Assembly (NCBI RefSeq): GCF_007993755.1
Contig: NZ_CP042467.1
Location: 707,501-771,500 of the forward strand
Source: Microvenator marinus
GTDB taxonomy: Bacteria; Myxococcota_A; Bradymonadia; Bradymonadales; Bradymonadaceae
Direction: 5' to 3'
DNA length: 64,000 bases
Shown: piece by piece, positions 62,758 through 64,000 of the stretch
Numbering within the stretch: position 1 is the first letter of the stretch
Layout of the letters: every line of letters starts with the position of its first letter
Notes under the pieces: model-generated
What the model was told of the DNA's origin: nothing
The model's input: only the letters and a program-made list of their open reading frames with translations
The model's database searches: none
Program-made: the position numbers and the translations under genes

Positions 62758-64000
62758 GTAAGAGCTCAAAACGAGGAGTTTTCAAAGGCGCACTCCACGA
62801 CGCGCGGAGATTGCGTGAAATCGCGTTCGTGCTCAGCAAACACGGTTTCAAAGAATTAACACGTGGCCTCGGACTCGACTCCTACGTCTCTGACTACGAC
62901 GAAACTGACTCCGCGAGCGAAGCTCCGCTCGCCATTCGCGTGCGACGTGTTTTCGAGGACCTGGGCCCAACTTACATCAAGATGGGCCAGATTCTGAGCA
63001 CACGTCTCGACCTCTTGCCTCCCGTCTACATTCAGGAGCTCCAAAAACTTCAGGACCGTGCTCCGAGTGTCCCATTCGAGGAAGTCGCAGCGCATATCGA
63101 ATCGGAATTCGGCCAACCTCTAGACAAACTCTTCTCCGAGTTCGATGCCGAGGAGATCGCGACGGCGAGCATGGCTCAGGTTCATCGCGCGACGCTCTTT
63201 GACGGCCGAGAGGTCGTCGTCAAGGTGCAGCGTCCCGGCATTGCCCCCATCATTCGAAGCGACTTGGCCATTCTCTACTATCTTGCGAGGATCGGCGAGG
63301 CAACCATTGATGAAATCGGACTCTTCAATCCGGTCGCTATCGTCAAGGAGTTCGAGCGCGCGATCATTGAAGAACTAAACTTCATGGGTGAGGCTTCAAA
63401 CAACGAGCGCGCGCGCCTTAACGCCGTAGACATCCCCGAGGTGCTCATACCCGAGGTTATTGCCGAGTTTACAACTCCGACGATCATCACGCAGACCTAC
63501 GTCGACGGCCACAAACTCTCGACTATTGAAATCGACTCCTACCGCGCACAACGGCTGGCCACGATCGCCATGGAGGCCGCATTTCAACAGATATTTGTGG
63601 ACGGGTTCTTTCACGGTGACCCACACCCGGGAAATATGCTCGTCACCGAAGATGACCGCGTAGCTTTCCTAGACTGGGGCCTTGTCGGGCGCCTTTCACG
63701 CGGTCAACAAGACGAACTTGTAGACCTTATCATCTCCGTCATCACCGACGATATCGACGGCATCACGCGCACCGTGTTGCGCATGGGATACCCTGATAAG
63801 CGCGTCAACTTGAGGCGGCTTCGCAGAGATATCTCCAAGGTCCGCGATACACATCTAACGCGGAGTCTGAGCGAAATGGATCTTTCGTCACTGATGGAAG
63901 ATATCATGGAGATTGCGCACGAGCACCGAATCCATATCAACCCCGAGTATGCGCTCGTCACCAAATGTACAGCCACGGTGGAAGGCATCCTGAGGTCCGT
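62754..64000 (+). CDS. AarF/UbiB (ABC1)-family kinase, partial
   Basis: The frame starts at ATG 62754 inside the previous stop and runs off the window after about 415 residues. Visible landmarks are GPTYIKMGQILSTRLDLLPP (the KxGQ motif of ABC1 proteins), ASMAQVHRATLFDGREVVVKVQRPG, HGDPHPGNMLV and FLDWGLVGRLS. UbiB/COQ8 proteins are atypical kinases or ATPases required for ubiquinone or other isoprenoid quinone synthesis. The C-terminal membrane helices expected in the family are beyond the window. Confidence 0.92.
   Translation, partial: MSKSSKRGVFKGALHDARRLREIAFVLSKHGFKELTRGLGLDSYVSDYDETDSASEAPLAIRVRRVFEDLGPTYIKMGQILSTRLDLLPPVYIQELQKLQDRAPSVPFEEVAAHIESEFGQPLDKLFSEFDAEEIATASMAQVHRATLFDGREVVVKVQRPGIAPIIRSDLAILYYLARIGEATIDEIGLFNPVAIVKEFERAIIEELNFMGEASNNERARLNAVDIPEVLIPEVIAEFTTPTIITQTYVDGHKLSTIEIDSYRAQRLATIAMEAAFQQIFVDGFFHGDPHPGNMLVTEDDRVAFLDWGLVGRLSRGQQDELVDLIISVITDDIDGITRTVLRMGYPDKRVNLRRLRRDISKVRDTHLTRSLSEMDLSSLMEDIMEIAHEHRIHINPEYALVTKCTATVEGILRS

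Overview
The window looks like a chromosomal segment of a Gram-negative bacterium of the Myxococcota/Bradymonadota type (former Deltaproteobacteria). This placement is inferred from gene content: two Ser/Thr protein kinases with PEGA domains, FHA-domain regulators including a sigma-54 activator, secreted Cys-rich and kelch-type lipoproteins, and a meso-diaminopimelate-type MurE. No rRNA, tRNA, CRISPR array, insertion sequence or prophage was seen. Coding density is very high. Several convergent gene pairs share stop-codon bases, and many same-strand pairs are joined by 4-base ATGA overlaps.

Layout. 1-6853: the end of a cyclophilin, a secreted unknown, a large SppA-type protease with a barrel-like N-terminus, then minus-strand genes (methyltransferase-like, unknown, hotdog thioesterase, EamA exporter). 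6854-7319: a non-coding stretch that looks like a structured minus-strand leader or small RNA, with a 20-codon ORF, an exceptionally complete Shine-Dalgarno sequence and a terminator ending a few bases before the exporter start. 7320-13445: a DUF4156-like lipoprotein, an Imm21-like protein, a tight four-gene operon (two unknowns, an ATP-dependent DNA ligase with an extra C-terminal domain, a LOG-family protein) and a DUF362 protein. 13454-19500: two PEGA kinases flanking an FHA/sigma-54 activator. 19663-23123: type 2 IPP isomerase and a folD-gcvT-gcvH operon. 23212-30529: an Lgt-like membrane protein, DUF72, an MBL-fold hydrolase, trmB, and a small glycan cluster (methyltransferase, glycosyltransferases, flippase). 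30526-34564: pyrophosphatase, a TonB-like protein and two Cys-rich lipoproteins.

34546-51193 is a complete-looking division and cell wall (dcw) cluster on the minus strand: mraZ-rsmH-ftsL-ftsI-murE-murF-mraY-ftsW-murG-murB-ddl-ftsQ-ftsA-ftsZ, followed by an overlapping TrmH-family methyltransferase gene. murD and murC are absent from their usual places; the murC position is a 196-base gap that may hold a secondary promoter. A promoter with GTGG repeats at helical spacing lies before mraZ and suggests MraZ autoregulation.

51649-64000: a small 57-residue gene with its own terminator, a kelch lipoprotein and PEGA protein pair, a histidine kinase with a nuclease/phosphatase-fold protein, a large FHA coiled-coil protein, a MinD-like ATPase fused to a RodZ-like HTH, a small unknown, an RluA-family pseudouridine synthase and the start of an AarF/UbiB kinase that runs off the window.

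The best candidates for something undescribed are the ligase-LOG operon (8328-11928) and the leader in front of the EamA exporter (6854-7234). Both are inferences from sequence reading alone.
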